Origin: Mortierella alpina
Taxonomy: Eukaryota; Mortierellomycota; Mortierellomycetes; Mortierellales; Mortierellaceae
DNA length: 64,000 bases
Direction of reading: 5' to 3'
NCBI GenBank assembly: GCA_029449245.1
Contig: JANATF010000010.1
Coordinates: forward strand, 248,001-312,000
How positions within the stretch are numbered: the stretch's first letter is position 1; each line of letters starts with the position of its first letter. A program made the translations under genes and the position numbers. Under the pieces are notes generated by a model, which saw nothing but the letters and a program-made list of their open reading frames with translations, was not told where the DNA came from and did not search any database. Of the stretch, positions 1 to 11,291 are shown one piece after another.

Positions 1-1040
1 ATCCGGGTCTTTCCTCATAGAGTCGTACGACGAACCACCTGTGATTCCGCAACTGCAATGGGACTGCAAAGCGGTGATCCAGTCGTGTCAAGAGTCCGGT
101 CATGCTCTGCTGGACGGGTTTATATTCCGTACTGGAAACGAACTCTCCTCAAAACTAGTCTCGGATGGTTTAACTTTGTCGTCTCAACATCCACATCAAC
201 AGCAACAACAGTCGACAACAGCACAGTCCTTGTCGGGCGCACTGTTGGATGCCATGTCTCAGGAGTCACCTCCCAAGGGAGTCTCCGACCCATGGGAACA
301 GATTTATCGACAGCTCAACGACATTGAGCGGCAAGTGGTGATGGCGTATGGCGACGAGGGCGATGACCGACAGGGCAACCATGAGATCAGTTCTGAGTCC
401 ACACGACGCGAATCCGTCTTCCGAACAACGACTGCCACAGGAGGAGGAGGAGGAGGAGGAGGAGGAAGCCACAACGGGAACACCAACACCAGCCGACTCT
501 CTCATCGGAACGACTCCTTGACCTCGTTCGGAAGCAATACTATGAACAGTCGATTCGAGAACCAGCAGCGGAACCTGCTGCTCACGAACATTGACAAACT
601 GTTCTCGGACCGGGTCGAGATCTTTGTGCGCTGCCAGGATCTGAACCGGACAGGGATCATGTTTGGAATCATCAAGATCCTGCTCAAGGCTTGGGCAGAG
701 GCCGTGAGGATGAAGACCTTCTCCAAGGGCGGGTTCCAGCAAGTGCAGATCGATGCAGAGTTTGCCAAGGTCTGGCTCTGGAGGTTCGCTACCGCGGACG
801 AACGCCTGATGCACTCGCTCCTCGAGGAGACCCAACAGACTGCCTATAGACGCTGTATCGATGCCGTGCCGCTAGATATGAATGTAAGGGCGACAAAAGG
901 GGGCAACAAATGCAAACGCAAAGACCAAGGCTCGATGCAAAGCTTTTCACACTAACCCTCTGCCTCCGTGTTTTTTCTCTCTCTCTCCCTTCCCATCTGC
1001 ACAGACGGTCGAATCGATTATCAACTCCTCCGAAAGATAG
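1..1040 (+). CDS. VPS51: VPS51 homologue, GARP/EARP tethering subunit (3' part)
   Basis: The C-terminal part of Vps51, a subunit of the GARP/EARP complexes that tether endosome-derived vesicles at the trans-Golgi. The frame is open from base 2 to 883. A GTAAGG donor at 884 and a CACAG acceptor ending at 1004 join it in phase 0 to a last exon, 1005-1040 (TAG), which adds TVESIINSSER. The family match rests on the block NIDKLFSDRVEIF, GIIKILLKAWAEAVRMKTF, QQVQIDAEFAKVWLWRF and the closing VPLDMN, which follow the order of animal Vps51/ANG2 C-termini. Between about residues 65 and 175 lies a low-complexity insert with a poly-Gly run (GGA codons at 440-467) and Gln and Ser/Asn stretches, unlike the conserved ends. 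The gene starts before the window, so its full length is unknown. Family assignment is confident; the short last exon is inferred from splice phase. Confidence 0.85.
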
Positions 1041-1407
1041 ATTCCAAGGATAGTAAAAGCGAAAAGAAAAATCAATCAACATATTATTGAGAATAGAGGA
1101 ACTGGAAGGATGTTGAAGAAGAGAGGACCTATGTGCAATGCGGTTGTTGTTTCTAGGATATGTCCTTTGTGTGCCCACCCCCTCCTTGCATCAGTCCCGT
1201 CGAAAAAGGTTTTTTGTTGCGATTCCCTCACCTGGACGTGGACCTACCAGGCCAACACAAAGGATAATAAAAAAAAATGAGGGGATCGCCTGGACCCCCT
1301 CCTGGGCTTCTGTTCCTGTAGGGTGAAGAGTCGCTCCAGCCCTCCATTGTGTCTCTTCTTCCTTCCTGTTCCTTAAAACGCCGCATCCCTATGTCATCCT
1401 TTGCATC

Positions 1408-4400
1408 TTACTGCTCCTTGGCGGCGGCAGCCACTGCCGCTGCTGCTGCTGCTGCTGCTGCAGTTGCAGCTTTGCCTTTGGACTTTTTGGCGGTGGTGGC
1501 AGTGGCGGCACTGTCTGAGCTGTCAGCCTTGCGCTTCTACTCGGATGGATGGCCAACAATAAGGTCGAGATCAGCAAGTGAGGAAGCAAGCCGACGGCGA
1601 TGCAGAGTCATCTATCCGATCCCCATGATATTTACCTTGCCCGCAACAGCCTCGGTCTTCTTCTCGGCCTTGGGCTTCTCAGCCTTGTCAGCCTTGTCAG
1701 TCTTGTCAGCCTTGTCAGCCTTGGCTTTGGTGGTCTTCTTCTCCCCGCTAGCAGCTGCAGGAGCATCGGCCTTGCCGGCCTTCTTGGCTGCAGCCTTGGG
1801 CTTCTCTTCTGAGTTCTCACCCTACATAAACATACATGATAAGCGCGTGTTAGTAAGACTGGGAGGGCTTCATCCAGGAACAGTGCAGGTCACGGACATC
1901 CGAATTGCATAGCCTGTTCCCCACGGCTTACCTTGGCAGTAGTAGCCTTGGCGGCAGCCTTCTTGACGGTCTTGGGCTCCTTGGTCTCCTTGGTCTCCTT
2001 GGTCTCCTTGGTCTCCTTGGTCTCCTTGGTCTCCTTCTCAACCTTGGAAGCCTTGGCTTTCTTCTCCTTGGGCGCCTTCTTGGGCTCTGCTGGTGATGAA
2101 GAAGCAGCCACGGTGGTAGTAGTGGTGGCCGCCTTATCCTTCTTCTCCTTGGGCGCCTTCTCTGCCTTGGTGGTCTTCTCCTTGGGGGTCTTCTCCTTCA
2201 CCTCCTTGGTCTCCTTGGTCTCCTTGGTCTCCTTGGGGGTCTTCTCCTTCTGCACCTTTTCCTTCTTCTCCTTGGGAGTCTTCTCGGCAGCATCAGCCTT
2301 GGCAGCCTTCTTCTCCTTGGGAGCCTTGGCCTCCTTCTTCTCAGCTTCTGAGGTGGCAGCAGCAGCAGCAGCCTTCTTCTCCTTGGGTGCCTTCTCAGCC
2401 GGGGCTTCCTTGGTTTCCTTTGCATCCTTGGTAGCCTTAGTAGTCTTGGTTGCCTTAGCTGCCTTGGCGACCTTGGTCTCCTTAGCCTCCTTGGTCTCCT
2501 TGGCGTCCTTGGTATCCTTGCTGGCCTTGGTATCACCTGCCTTCTTCTCCTTGGGAGCCTTCTTGGGGGCCTCCTTCTCAGCAGCCTTGTCCGCCTTGGG
2601 AGCCTTCTCCTTCTTCTCCTTCTTGGCCTCGGTGGCATCGCTGGACGTAGAGGTCTCCTTAGCAGTCTTCTTCTCCTTCTTGGCGTCCTTCTTGGCCTCC
2701 TGCTCGGCCTTGGCTCTCTTCTCGGCAGTCTTTGCGTTCTCGGCCTCGGCCTTAGTCTCGTACTCCTTCTTGGCGCTCTCACTCACGGCCTCCCACTGGT
2801 CGGCAAGAGCTTTATACAGGGCAGCGCGCGAGGCATCGGGCTTGTCGTCCTTCAATGCCTTTTGGTGATCCTTGACGTACATGTCGAATGCGGAGCGCAC
2901 CTTGGGGACCTTGGTAGTAGTCGTCTTGGTCGCGGTCTTGGCGGCCTTGCTAGCCTTTTCCTTCAGAGCCTTGGCCTTCAAGGCCTTCGCCTTCACGGCC
3001 TCGGCCTTCTTCTTTGCCTCGAGCTTCTTGGCCTCGGCCTTCTTGGTCTTGATCTCCTGTGCCTTCTTGGCCTTTGCGACTATCTTGGCCTTCTTGATGG
3101 CTTGCTGCTGTTGCTTCTTCTCCTTGGACTCTTGTGCAAGCTATGGACATGATGGTACAAAAAATGGTAAAAGGGTAAAAGAATGTGAGTGAATCTGAAA
3201 GCCGTCCGTCCCATTTTCAGGGTGTTATATTTGTTAGTTCAAAGAATTGGTTCATCAAAAATTGGCATGTGTTTGTCTACGCATACCTTCTGAGCACGAG
3301 GGATAAGTCCAGAATCTTCGGGCTTCTTGAAAAAGACCATAAGGCGCTCGATCAATGCATCCTGAAGAGCAAGAAAGAAAAAAAAAGTATTAAAAGAATT
3401 ATACGAGATGCAATAGTATGCGGTTCTAAATGAACTATTCAGGGACCATGCATAGGACCGGAGTCGTCGGCCCCTCCTGATAGAATGAAAGGAACGCGAC
3501 ATTTGTTTTTTCTAACCCCACCGACCCCTCCCCCCCCCTTATCATTTTTTGCTCTTGAAATGGCCGTTTCAGTTCGCATTTCAATGACCGACTCCCACAT
3601 CCCTCTCTTCTCTTCCAGTCTTTGTCCAGTCCATGTCCCTTGTATCCTTTTTGTACTTTGGATTCATTTTCTTTCTTTCTTCTGCTCTCGCTCTTCGCTT
3701 ACCTTGTCGCCACCAGCTTCGAGGTTGAAAACGTCCACGAGCTCACGAAGCCCGCTAACAGTCCACTTTCCGAGCTTCTCTTCCAGGTGCTCTTCCTCTT
3801 TCTATGTCGGTTGAACGAATACAATGTATGCATTTAGTGTAAGAGACGCGTCAGAAAACTGTACCACGCGAAATGCAAGTGCCATTAAAAAAAAGAGAGA
3901 GAATAAAAGTGAGAGACTCACCTCGGACAGATCAGCAACTCCATTGAAGGCCTTGAGGTCGTTCTTGGGGCTCTTGGAGGGTGCAACGCGGCCAAACAAC
4001 AGGCGGTGCAGACCCTTAACGGTCTCGTCGCTAGACTTGAGCTTGTCCAGGTTGTGGTTGACTAGGTGCAATTAAAGCGCATGAGTAGAGACGTATGGAC
4101 GTTAGTCGTTGCTGGCATGGAATGTGCTTTGGATTGTTGCGCCGCACACGGGCTGTCAAGGGGGGAAAGGAACGGCTGTATACGCGATGGCATAGACCGA
4201 TATCGCGTGCACGTTATGTGTGTGCTGTGCTCCTTCCTTTGTTGGCTCAAGCGAGTGATTGTCCTGAGTGTGTGTGCGCTTTCCTGACGCGTGCCCAGGA
4301 ATTCGCTGTGTGCCTCTTCTTTCGTGATGGATGCGAGCATACGGCTGGCACAGTCGCTCAAAAAAAAGCATCAAGAAATACATTTTTTTTGTCCACCTTT

Positions 4401-5043
4401 CCACCGAAGAGGTGCTGCATGTGCCTCGAAAGTGCACAGGAAGGAAAGTAGCGTGTGTTCTAGCAAGAACACGTATGTCGTGGACGATGTCAATGTCGAT
4501 GAGGATGTGAGGTCCACTTACCAGTAGGGATGTCAGCGAGCTTGGTGCCCTTGCCCTATTATCGCACGAAGAAAAAAGAATGGTTGTTTGGTGTAAATGC
4601 ACTGGTAACAAGAAAATTTGAACATCCTTGGGATGGGTCAATTTTTTTGGGCATCCTTTCGTCTCCACTGACCTCTGGAATCACCAACTTCTTTTCGGCC
4701 TTCTCGGGGACAGCAACGGCGGCGTAACGCTCAACTCTCTTGCGCTCGCGGGGCCCAGAGACGGGGACTAGATGAAGCAGAGACGACAACGCGATTAGCA
4801 TACATGGGAGAGTGTAAGGGCAAAAGACCGCTGACACGAGGCGCGGCATCCGATAGACCTTTTCAAGAAAGAGAAGAAAAAAAAGCGAAGCGAAAATTGT
4901 CGGATGATAACAAAAAAAAATAATAAAAACACGACGACGAAAAAAAAAAATTGTCGGGTCAAGCAAACCGCGTCCTTACGAGGCACAACAGGGTCGCGAG
5001 GAATGTAGACCTCAGAGTCGGAGGAATCGCCAGAGTCAGACAT
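1408..5043 (-). CDS. DEK-like chromatin protein with HMG box and Lys-rich tail
   Basis: Nine exons: complement(1408-1536, 1636-1821, 1932-3140, 3287-3361, 3703-3801, 3922-4061, 4522-4555, 4673-4767, 4980-5043); all phases agree, giving 676 aa. The start MSDSGDSSDSEVYIP is an acidic N-terminus. Residues about 54-170 match the pseudo-SAP/SAP region of the DEK oncoprotein: GKGTKLADIP, LKGLHRLLFGR-like VKGLHRLLFGR, GLRELVDVFNL, DALIERLMVFFKKPEDSG. Residues about 248-315 look like an HMG box (KVRSAFDMYVKDHQKAL, DQWEAVSESAKKEYETKA). The remainder is Lys/Ala/Glu/Thr low complexity with PKEKK and KET repeats, resembling histone-H1-like DNA-binding tails. DEK proteins bind structured DNA and act as histone chaperones; a nuclear DNA-binding role is inferred. 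Animal DEK has no HMG box, so this is an unusual architecture. The microsatellite-like codon repeats could hide length variants or assembly error. Confidence 0.82.
1975..2036 (-). repeat. 9-nt coding minisatellite (KET repeats)
   Basis: About six head-to-tail copies of a 9-nt unit (ttggtctcc on the plus strand) inside the DEK-like gene. They are in frame and encode Lys-Glu-Thr repeats. A shorter version of the same unit recurs near 2204-2238. In-frame expansion of a 9-mer suggests replication slippage tolerated by a disordered tail. Confidence 0.85.
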
Positions 5044-5671
5044 GGTGCGATGGATGGGGCTGGAGGGAGTGGCTGTGGAGCGTAGAGGGGGAATATGTGG
5101 GCTGGGGGATGGTGATGGGATGGTGGATGGTGGGTGGGAGTGGGAGTGGAAGGAAGAGAGAAATAGGCTTGCGAGGAAAATGGGCCGCTTTTTTTTTTCC
5201 CATTTTCATTTTTTTTTTCTGACGCCGTCAGTCCCACCGCCTGCACACCACCCCTTACTCATGTTGAACACCTTTTTCCTCTTTTTTTTTTTTTTTTTTT
5301 TCTCCCATTGCGACGCGTCCTCTTTTGTGGATGGAACCATGCATCTTGACACGCCATGCAGCCCAGCCAGACACATCAGCCGATGCGCAGGACAAGTCGG
5401 ATCATCCCCATTGTGCTCATGGCTGCCCAGCAGATCTCCATCCATATGGTCAATCCACGAGCAAGTGCCGAAGGACCAGAGTCAAGTTTTGACGCAAAGG
5501 AAAAAAAATATCCAATGCAAGAATCATGCCCCGACCAGTCGTACGCTTTTTTTGCACGCAAACCAGCACACTTGAAATTCGCCTCTCTCTCGTCGCTCTT
5601 TTCTCTCTCTTTTCTCTCTCTTTTCGCTGTCTGTCGCACGCATGCACGCACGCCCTCTTTGTCCTCTTTTG

Positions 5672-5707
<36 letters not shown>

Positions 5708-6172
5708 CAGCACCGACATCTTCGCCAGATGTGGAGCATGAACCCTTTGACACGCGTTGCTGCTCCTCTAACGTAACAAGACACCGCGGCAGCAGCTGAA
5801 CGATGGCGCAAGATATCCGCTGGATGGAAACAGGCGAGATAGGCGAAATGTGAAAGTGTGGAGGGAGGGCTGTCACCCAGCCGCAGTAACAATGCTTGCC
5901 ATTTTTTTTTTTGGTTTTTTTCTTCGTTTCTTTTCTTTTGGCGTCGATCCATTCCTTCGTTCCTCTAACCTTCCTTGTCCACTTGTCTGTTGCTGTATTC
6001 TACAGTGGTACAGTAGTACATCGGTACATCCAGACAAAAAGCCTGTTGTCCAAGAGGAAGAGAGACAGCGTTGGCATGGAAGGATGAACACTCAAAGTCT
6101 ATTGTTCGTGCAAAATATGTCTGCTACTGTTCTAATCATTGTCTACTATCTACAAGTTGCCTGTGCGAGGAT
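5044..6172. other. Intergenic: DEK-like promoter and DHTKD1 3' flank
   Basis: No gene is supported here. The stretch holds long T runs (about 5282-5301), pyrimidine tracts at 5580-5640 and a (CT)n microsatellite at 5674-5701. It must contain the promoter of the DEK-like gene, which starts at 5043, and the 3' end of the DHTKD1-like gene. Open frames across the CT tracts are low-complexity Ser/Leu or Arg/Glu strings and were not called. Confidence 0.7.
5674..5701. repeat. (CT)n microsatellite
   Basis: An uninterrupted run of about 14 CT dinucleotides within a wider pyrimidine-rich stretch. Confidence 0.9.
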
Positions 6173-9100
6173 CTACAGGCGGAACGCCCTGGCGAGAATG
6201 TCGGCGCTCTCCTTGCGATGGACAACAGCAATACCCGTTGCTGGTGCAGCTGAGGCCTCTCTGCCAATGTAGTTCAACGTCTTCTGCTCAGGCAGGAGCT
6301 GGCGTATCCTTGGCTCCATGAACGAGTATGCGCCTCCGTTCTGGGGTTCCTCCTGAATCCAAGTGAATTCTGAGAGCACAAAAAAAAAGCAATCATAAAG
6401 TAGAAATTAGTTCAGGAACTGTGAAAAAAAAAAAAATGAAAAAAAAACTTCTCTGAAGCATTCAAGTCACTTACCCTTGGCTCCAGAGTACGTCTCGATC
6501 TGCTGCTTCAGTCCTTCCTTGGGGAATGGGCTGAGCTCCTCCACACGGACAATGGCAACCTTCTCATCCACACCCTTGGTCTGACGCTCCTTCAGGAGAT
6601 CGTAGTACAGCTTGCCAGAGACAAACAGCACCTTCTCGACCGCGCTGGGGTCCTCCTCTGTCTTGCTATCGCCAAGGACGGGCTCAAAGGTGGTTCCAGG
6701 TGCCATATCCTCCAGAACTGACGTCGCAGTGGGCAGGCGAAGCAATGTCTTGGGACCGACAACAATCAAGGGCTTGCGGAAATCGCGCTTCATCTGTCGA
6801 CGCAGCAAGTGGAAGTACTGTGCTGGCGTCGTAGGGTTGACAACATGCATGTTGGTGTTGGCCTTGATCGAGGGATCAGTCACATTGAACGAGTCGTTGG
6901 TCATCTGTAGCCAGCGCTCGATGCGGCACGACGAGTGCTCAGGTCCAGCACCATCATATCCGTGGGGCAGCAGCATCACAAGGCCTGACTGGCGGAGCCA
7001 CTTCGTCTCTGCACTAGCAACATAGGTATCGATCGTGACCTGCGCAGAGTTGAAAAAGTCTCCAAACTGTGCCTCCCAAATGTTCAGCATCTTGGGTGTT
7101 TCGTAGCTCATACCGGTCTCAAACGCCAAGACAGCTAGCTCTGACAGACTCGAGTTGGCAACCTCCAAGTGGCCTTGGGACTCGCTCATGGCGTTCAGAG
7201 GAACGTGCACGCGTTCAGTCGTCTGATCAACCAGCATGGCGTGGCGCTGAGAGAACGTTCCGCGTCCGACATCCTGTCCACAGATACGGACATCGTAGCC
7301 CTCCTGCAGCAACGAACCAAAGGCAATGGCCTCCGCAGTGGCCCAGTCGATCTTCTGGCCATCTTTCAGCTTGTTGAGGCGAGATTGGACGTGGAATTTC
7401 TCCAAACGAGGATGGATCTTGAAGTCACCGGGGGTGGCGACCGAAGCCTGGCCAATCTTTGTCATCGTGTCCTTGTCGATTCCAGTCTCGATTCTGCTGA
7501 CAGTCTCCGTGGGCAAGATCATGCCCTTCCACTTGCCTTCCAGGTGGTCAGCCTCGGGTTTAAAGCCCTCCATCTCTGAAAAGTCGTCCTCCAGCTTCTC
7601 AAAGTAGTCCTGACGGAACTCGTCAATGCTAGCTTTGGAGACAATGTTCTCAGCCAGGAGCTTCTCCTCGTACATTTTGGGGACGGACTTGCGTGCGCGA
7701 ATGTTGTTGTACATCAAAGGCTGGGTGAATGCGGGCTCGTCCAGCTCGTTGTGACCCCAACGACGGTAGGCAATCAAATCGAGGATGACATCCTTGCGGA
7801 ACTTGTTGCGGTACTCAAAGGCGAGTCTCATGGCATGCACAACCTCTTCGGGGTGATCGCCGTTAACGTGGATGACGGGGGCGTTGATCATCTTGCCAAT
7901 GTCTGAGCTGTAAACGGAGGAGCGGGCGTTCTGAGCAGGGGTAGTGTATCCGATCTGATTGTTGACCACAATATGGATCGATCCTCCGGAGCTGAAGTGG
8001 GGCAGGTTGGACAGTCCCAAACTCTCCATGACCACACCCTGGCCAGTGAAGGCGGCATCACCATGCAGTTGGACGCACATGACCTTGTCACCGAGCTGGC
8101 AGTCAGGAGATGAGTTGGCAATGAGATCCATCTGCTTGGCACGAGCCTTGCCCATAGCCACAGGGTTCACAGCCTCGAGGTGGGAAGGGTTGTGCAGCAT
8201 TGAGACATGAATGGGCTCGGCCTCACCATAGTCGAGCTTGGGCGAATTGGCAATGTGGGACAAGACATCACCGGTGGCGGGGAGACCCTCGGGGAACTCG
8301 GGGTTGCCCTTGACCTTCGAGAAGAGGGCCGTGGGGTTGTACTGCATCAGGTCAGTGAGCAAGTTCAGACGACCGCGATGAGGCATACCCAAGACAGCTT
8401 CCGTAACACCAGCTGCAAGAAGAGAATACGATGCAGTGAGTGGCAAGTTCAGTGAGGTGAATCCGCAATACTTGACACCATTAAAATCATGAGTGCGACC
8501 ACATACCCTTTGAGGCAGTCTGGAAGAGGGCATCTAGTGCGACCATCATGCTCTCAGCTCCCTCGAGACCATAACGCTTCACCTGAGCAAACTTCTTGCC
8601 CATGAAGTGATCAAAGACCTCGGACTTTGTGAGCAACTCAAAGATGCGCTGCTTGTCGTCAGAGGTAATGGGGGCCTTCTGGTACGACTCGACCTGGTGT
8701 GCGAACCATCTTCTCTCACTAGCGTTCTACAGATCATGGAGTTACGTGGTATAGTTAGTAGGGAGGGAGAGAGAGAGAGAACCCGAAGAATAAAAGTTTC
8801 TACATAATCCTCACTTACGGGAATGTGCGTGAACTCGTAAGCAATCTTGCCACAGTACGACTTTTCGAGGTGAGAGACAATAGTCTGCAGTGTGGCCTCT
8901 TCCTTAGCTTCGACGCTGCTCTTGGACTGGTTGACATGGAGGATTCCGCTCAGGTTGTAAACTTTGGATGGATCCTCGAGAGCATAACGTTCTGCCGACA
9001 GAGCAGGGACGGCCCTGAAGGAGTGCATAAGTTAAAACAGATGACAATTGTCAATACAGCTTTCCGTGCATTGGCCCTTCCCCAGAGTCAGCATTCACGC

Positions 9101-9652
9101 ACCCTTTTTTTTGTACAAAAAAAAAAGTTTCTTTCCCCTGCTGCACTTACTCGCTCTTGACAATGCCCAGAGGATCAAGATCAGCCTTGCGATGGCCGTG
9201 GGTTCGGTAACCGATGACAAGGCGCAACAAGTTGGCATTCTCAACGCGGTTCGCCAACTCCTCGGGAGTGTCTAGTTGGAGAAGGGAGGCAAATGGTTAG
9301 ATTGTTGGACATGACTTGTGGCGGAGTGTATTGTCCGCGTCGCTTACAGGGACAAGATGCGGAGAAACTTACAGTCTGGCATGGAGTACACCTTGGGCAC
9401 ACGGTAGCCATAGGCACCATCGTCGTGGTATGCGGCTCGCTGTTGGATTACGTTGATGGCTGGGAGAAGAGTCTTTCTAGCGGGACCCGAGAAGAGCCTG
9501 GAGGATGATGAGGCTGTGATTCTGGACTGACCAGGCTTGACGGTCTGCTGCAGCGCATGGCGGTGGATGCCAGCGGAGCGGACGAGACCCGTCGAAGGCT
9601 TGAGGACAGCCCTTGATGTGTTGGTGGCGGCCAGGCGCAGGATACCAGACAT
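6173..9652 (-). CDS. DHTKD1: DHTKD1-like 2-oxoadipate/2-oxoglutarate dehydrogenase E1
   Basis: Six exons: complement(6173-6369, 6475-8412, 8507-8726, 8819-9014, 9151-9271, 9373-9652), 983 aa, all phases consistent. It is a thiamine-diphosphate-dependent E1 that decarboxylates a 2-oxo acid and passes the acyl group to lipoyl-E2. The N-terminus is rich in Arg/Ser/Ala without acids (SGILRLAATNTSRAVLKPS), as expected for a mitochondrial presequence. Recognised blocks include GYRTHGHRKADLDPLG, VKRYGLEGAESMM, VLGMPHRGRLNLL (about residue 280), HGDAAFTGQGVV (about 390), NNQIGYTTP, RRWGHNELDEP, GQDVGRGTFSQRHA, EAQFGDFFN and PHGYDGAGPEHSSCRIER. The VYGY-like AYGYRVPK start, SEVFDHFMGKKF and the closing WIQEEPQNGGAYSFMEPR follow DHTKD1 rather than OGDH, which has a longer N-terminus. 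Substrate preference (2-oxoadipate in lysine/tryptophan catabolism) is inferred from this subfamily call. The gene is divergent from the hydroxyacid dehydrogenase at 11292. Confidence 0.9.
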
Positions 9653-9990
9653 TATGTGATGAGGAGATTGATGCAGGTGGAGCGGGTGGAGGCAAAAAAG
9701 AAACACGAGATGCAAAAGTCAAAGGTGAATGAGGAGCTCGATGTGGGTCTGAATGAGAGGGTGGATGGCAAGAGTGGAGAGTAGTAAAGGGTCGACCGAG
9801 GTCTGGATGGACGGAGGTGGAGGACGGCGTGAGAGTGTGTGTGTGGAGAAGAAGAGAAAAGAGAGAGAGAGACAGGGAGAAGGAGAGGGAGAATGATCAA
9901 ATACCCAAAAAAAAAGAAAAAAGGGCGTACGAGACCCCCATCCAACCAACGAACCGTCGTCTGCGACCCCATCCTGTTCTTGATCCAACG

Positions 9991-10033
<43 letters not shown>

Positions 10034-11291
10034 GCGCCGATGCACTGTGGCTACAACGCAAGATGACTAACAAGAGCGAGGACTGGGCCGAGTGGGTCAA
10101 GTGTGGCAGGTACACTGGCGTCGGTATCCGCTTAAGTCGAGCGCTCTTCGCCGTGGGAAGCAGCGTGGGTATTTTTCGCCTCCTTCCTTATTGGGACGCC
10201 TGACTCTTCTCGCTCTTCCTCTGCACCTCCCTTGCTGTAACCTTGAGTCTCGCGAGCCACCTCCCGTAGGCCTCGCTCTTGCTATCCACTTCATTTTAAG
10301 TTTTATATCGCATTCAGATACCCACCTCCTAGGTTACGCTCTGGGCTACTTCACCCTCTCACTTTACATAGAGTTATAGTATGGCGACTACTCGCCAGCA
10401 GCAAATGATGTGCGGGTGCATTTGGCCCTCAACCTATCCACATCTTTTCAAGATCTTGCAGTGAAAGCAGATCCTTACGAAACACACATGGGCACAAGCA
10501 TTATTGCCAAACGAAGTAGACCTGCTAATAGTACCGTACTGCATCAGTGAGAGCTGGCACAGTAGCCGAGCACTGCAGCCATGCCTTTGTCCCTGCGTAG
10601 ATGGCCCTGTTCCCCACAACGGCCCACCCGTTGGCTCTGCAGCGGCGATTGGTCCCAACCAAAGCGTGACCACATTGGCGTATTAAAGTTTTTTTTTCAG
10701 GTACCTCGCCCTCGTACCTGAAAGCAGCACTCAGAAGCACCACAATAACCTGGACAACTAGCAAGCCCTTGTCTCCTGTGCTTTGGCAATGCTGTAACCC
10801 TGATATATCACAGAAGGCCCATCACCTACTGCACATACACACACAGATGTGAGGTCAAGCTCAAACAAGCCTCCCTGATGGGTATATAGAAGAAGTCAAG
10901 TGTAGTATGCGATTGCATATGATGATGTATTATCGGCGAGCACTTCCCAACGTGCTGTACACCTGTCATATGGAAACAGCGATCGCCGCATATGACAGCA
11001 ATAAAATGAGCCACAAAGAGAAGCAGCTCAACAGCCCAACCATTATTTGACACGCGTGTCCACTACTCTCGCGTGGGTCGTGTCTTGTAGTCAAGTCCGA
11101 GCTCCACGGAGAGACCAACTCCTCGCTGGTACAATCACGTGCATTCACGATCGAACGAGCGAGCCCCATGCTCCGATGTCCGCTCGTCTTTCCCTCATTC
11201 TTTTCCTTTCTTCTTTGATCCTCCCTCCTCCTTTGCTGTCAACACTCACCTACCTCTTACGCTTCCCGCAGTCAAAGCATCACAATCCACT
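9653..11291. other. Divergent intergenic region
   Basis: Contains the promoters of the DHTKD1-like gene (-) and the hydroxyacid dehydrogenase (+). A (CT)n tract lies at 9995-10029, flanked by GA-rich sequence at 9850-9895, so the two strands are strongly polarised in purines and pyrimidines near the DHTKD1 start. I see no gene with conserved residues between 10050 and 11290. Short frames here have no family features. Confidence 0.65.
9995..10029. repeat. (CT)n microsatellite
   Basis: Uninterrupted CT repeat of roughly 17 units, about 350 bp upstream of the DHTKD1-like start codon. Confidence 0.9.

Noticed and set aside
266-835. 189-codon minus-strand frame opposite VPS51
   Set aside because: It overlaps the conserved VPS51 coding sequence and its Ser/Gly runs come from the poly-Gly codons read backwards.
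2198-2782. Arg/Pro-rich 194-codon minus-strand frame
   Set aside because: Out-of-frame shadow of the same Lys-rich exon; no start context or splice partners.
1933-2868. 311-codon plus-strand frame rich in Leu/Ser/Ala
   Set aside because: Antisense reading of the Lys-rich DEK-like tail; composition is fully explained by KET/PKEKK codons on the other strand.
6173-9652. Initial call as 2-oxoglutarate dehydrogenase (OGDH, KGD1)
   Set aside because: N-terminal length and the blocks SEVFDHFM, VKRYGLEGAESMM and the C-terminal WIQEEPQNGG fit DHTKD1 better.
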